DNA of 5,798 bases from Lachnoclostridium sp. UBA6558. GTDB taxonomy: Bacteria > Bacillota > Clostridia > Lachnospirales > Lachnospiraceae. The first letter of the stretch is position 1. The number at the start of each line of letters is the position of its first letter. This document shows positions 5,105-5,798 of this stretch, piece by piece. Both the position numbers and the translations under genes were made by a program. A model generated the notes under the pieces. It was not told where the DNA came from and ran no database searches. It saw nothing but the letters and a program-made list of their open reading frames with translations. The stretch is taken from contig DJJW01000093.1 of assembly GCA_002434335.1 (NCBI GenBank), positions 36,001 to 41,798 of the forward strand, in the 5' to 3' direction.

Positions 5105-5798
5105 ATGAAAAAAAACCGGTTAGTAATAGTTATATTTATGGCTGCACTGGTACTGTTTGCAGGGTGTGCATCAAAAAGTAATACAGGGTATTCCTACGAT
5201 ACCAATAGTCTTGAAGTACCAGATGGGGATAAGAGCGGGGGAAATGCAGGAGTTAAGGGAGACCAGCCAAGGATAGAAACGACCGCTGTTAATCCGGAAG
5301 AGGCAAAGGCGGAAGGGGAAAGTGAATTAAATGATTCTGCAAGAAAGCTCATAAGAAAGATATCCATTGAATATGAAACCCTTGCGTTTGAAGATTCTGT
5401 CAAGCTGGTGACGGAAGAATTGAAAAAGGCCGGAGGATATATTGAGAATTCCAGCATACATGGAAATGTAATGGATAAGAGCAGTTCCAGATATGCGGAA
5501 TATGTCATGCGTATCCCTGTAGAGAAAGTGGATGACTTTATCAGCATGGCCGGGGAAAACATGAATCAGGTAAGCCGTAATGATTCTTCGGAAGACGTAA
5601 CTTTGAAATATGTTGATACCGAAAGCGAGTTAAAGGCACTCGAAATTCAACAGGAGAGACTGCTGGCACTCCTTGAGAAGGCTGATAAGATTGAAGATAT
5701 CATAGCACTGGAAGAAAGACTTGCTACGGTGCGTTATCAATTGGAGCAGAATGCCTCTATTATACGAACCTATGATAATCTGGTTGAGTATGCAACCA
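5105..5798 (+). CDS. DUF4349 domain lipoprotein, 3'-truncated
   Basis: The frame is open to the right edge (231 codons seen). ATG 5105 is preceded by GGAG (5096-5099) and begins a lipoprotein signal peptide: MKKNR, a hydrophobic core (6-18) and the lipobox FAGC with C21 as the probable lipidated cysteine. Phenylalanine at -3 is less usual than leucine. Residues 22-80 are a polar, probably disordered linker rich in Gly, Glu and Lys. From about 84 (RKLIRKISIEYET) the sequence matches the DUF4349 pattern, including the AGGYIENSS stretch (110-118) and YVMRIPVEKVDDF (134-146). Residues 172-225 (ESELKALEIQQERL onward) look like a heptad-rich coiled coil, as usual in this family. The missing C-terminus often holds a membrane helix in relatives. 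The molecular function of DUF4349 is not established; the protein should be anchored outside the membrane. An A8 run directly follows the start codon (5108-5115). The in-frame TTG 5036 and ATG 5081 are alternative starts but would put extra residues before a normal signal peptide. Confidence 0.87.
   Translation, partial: MKKNRLVIVIFMAALVLFAGCASKSNTGYSYDTNSLEVPDGDKSGGNAGVKGDQPRIETTAVNPEEAKAEGESELNDSARKLIRKISIEYETLAFEDSVKLVTEELKKAGGYIENSSIHGNVMDKSSSRYAEYVMRIPVEKVDDFISMAGENMNQVSRNDSSEDVTLKYVDTESELKALEIQQERLLALLEKADKIEDIIALEERLATVRYQLEQNASIIRTYDNLVEYAT

Noticed and set aside
5194..5562. Minus-strand open frame of 122 codons
   Set aside because: It is opposite the DUF4349 gene, which has a signal peptide, lipobox and recognisable domain in the plus frame.

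Overview
The window looks like chromosomal DNA from a low-to-moderate GC Firmicute, most likely a clostridium of the Lachnospiraceae type. This rests on the A-rich Shine-Dalgarno sequences, the sigma-A style promoters, the families present (a U32 protein with a DUF3656-like region, an FtsW/RodA-PbpA pair, a DUF4349 lipoprotein) and the AT-rich spacers. The taxon is inferred from gene content and style, not from a marker gene. All five genes read on the + strand. There are no tRNA or rRNA genes, mobile elements, CRISPR arrays or long repeats.

Layout. Positions 1-1175 hold the 3' end of a U32-family gene whose start lies outside the window; it resembles the RlhA-type RNA-modification branch of the family. 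After 80 bases come two envelope genes whose reading frames overlap: a SEDS glycosyltransferase of the FtsW/RodA/SpoVE family (1256-2650) and a monofunctional class B type penicillin-binding protein (2568-4175). Together they would make a two-part peptidoglycan synthase: the SEDS protein polymerises glycan strands from lipid II and the PBP cross-links them. Next is a single Nudix hydrolase gene (4331-4783) with its own likely promoter and a strong rho-independent terminator (4839-4881). The window ends in a lipoprotein gene with a DUF4349 domain (from 5105, running off the right edge), preceded by a promoter and an unusually structured leader of about 120 bases.

The U32, SEDS and PBP genes could be one transcript: no terminator is visible between them and the SEDS and PBP genes overlap. 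The Nudix and lipoprotein genes look like separate transcription units. The content is mostly housekeeping, and I see no convincing new defence, mobile or biosynthetic system. The points most worth a second look are the lysine-rich double-coded overlap between the SEDS and PBP genes with its A tracts, the three extra N-terminal membrane segments of the SEDS protein, and the leader of the DUF4349 gene (two hairpins and a strong Shine-Dalgarno sequence that does not serve the obvious start codon).
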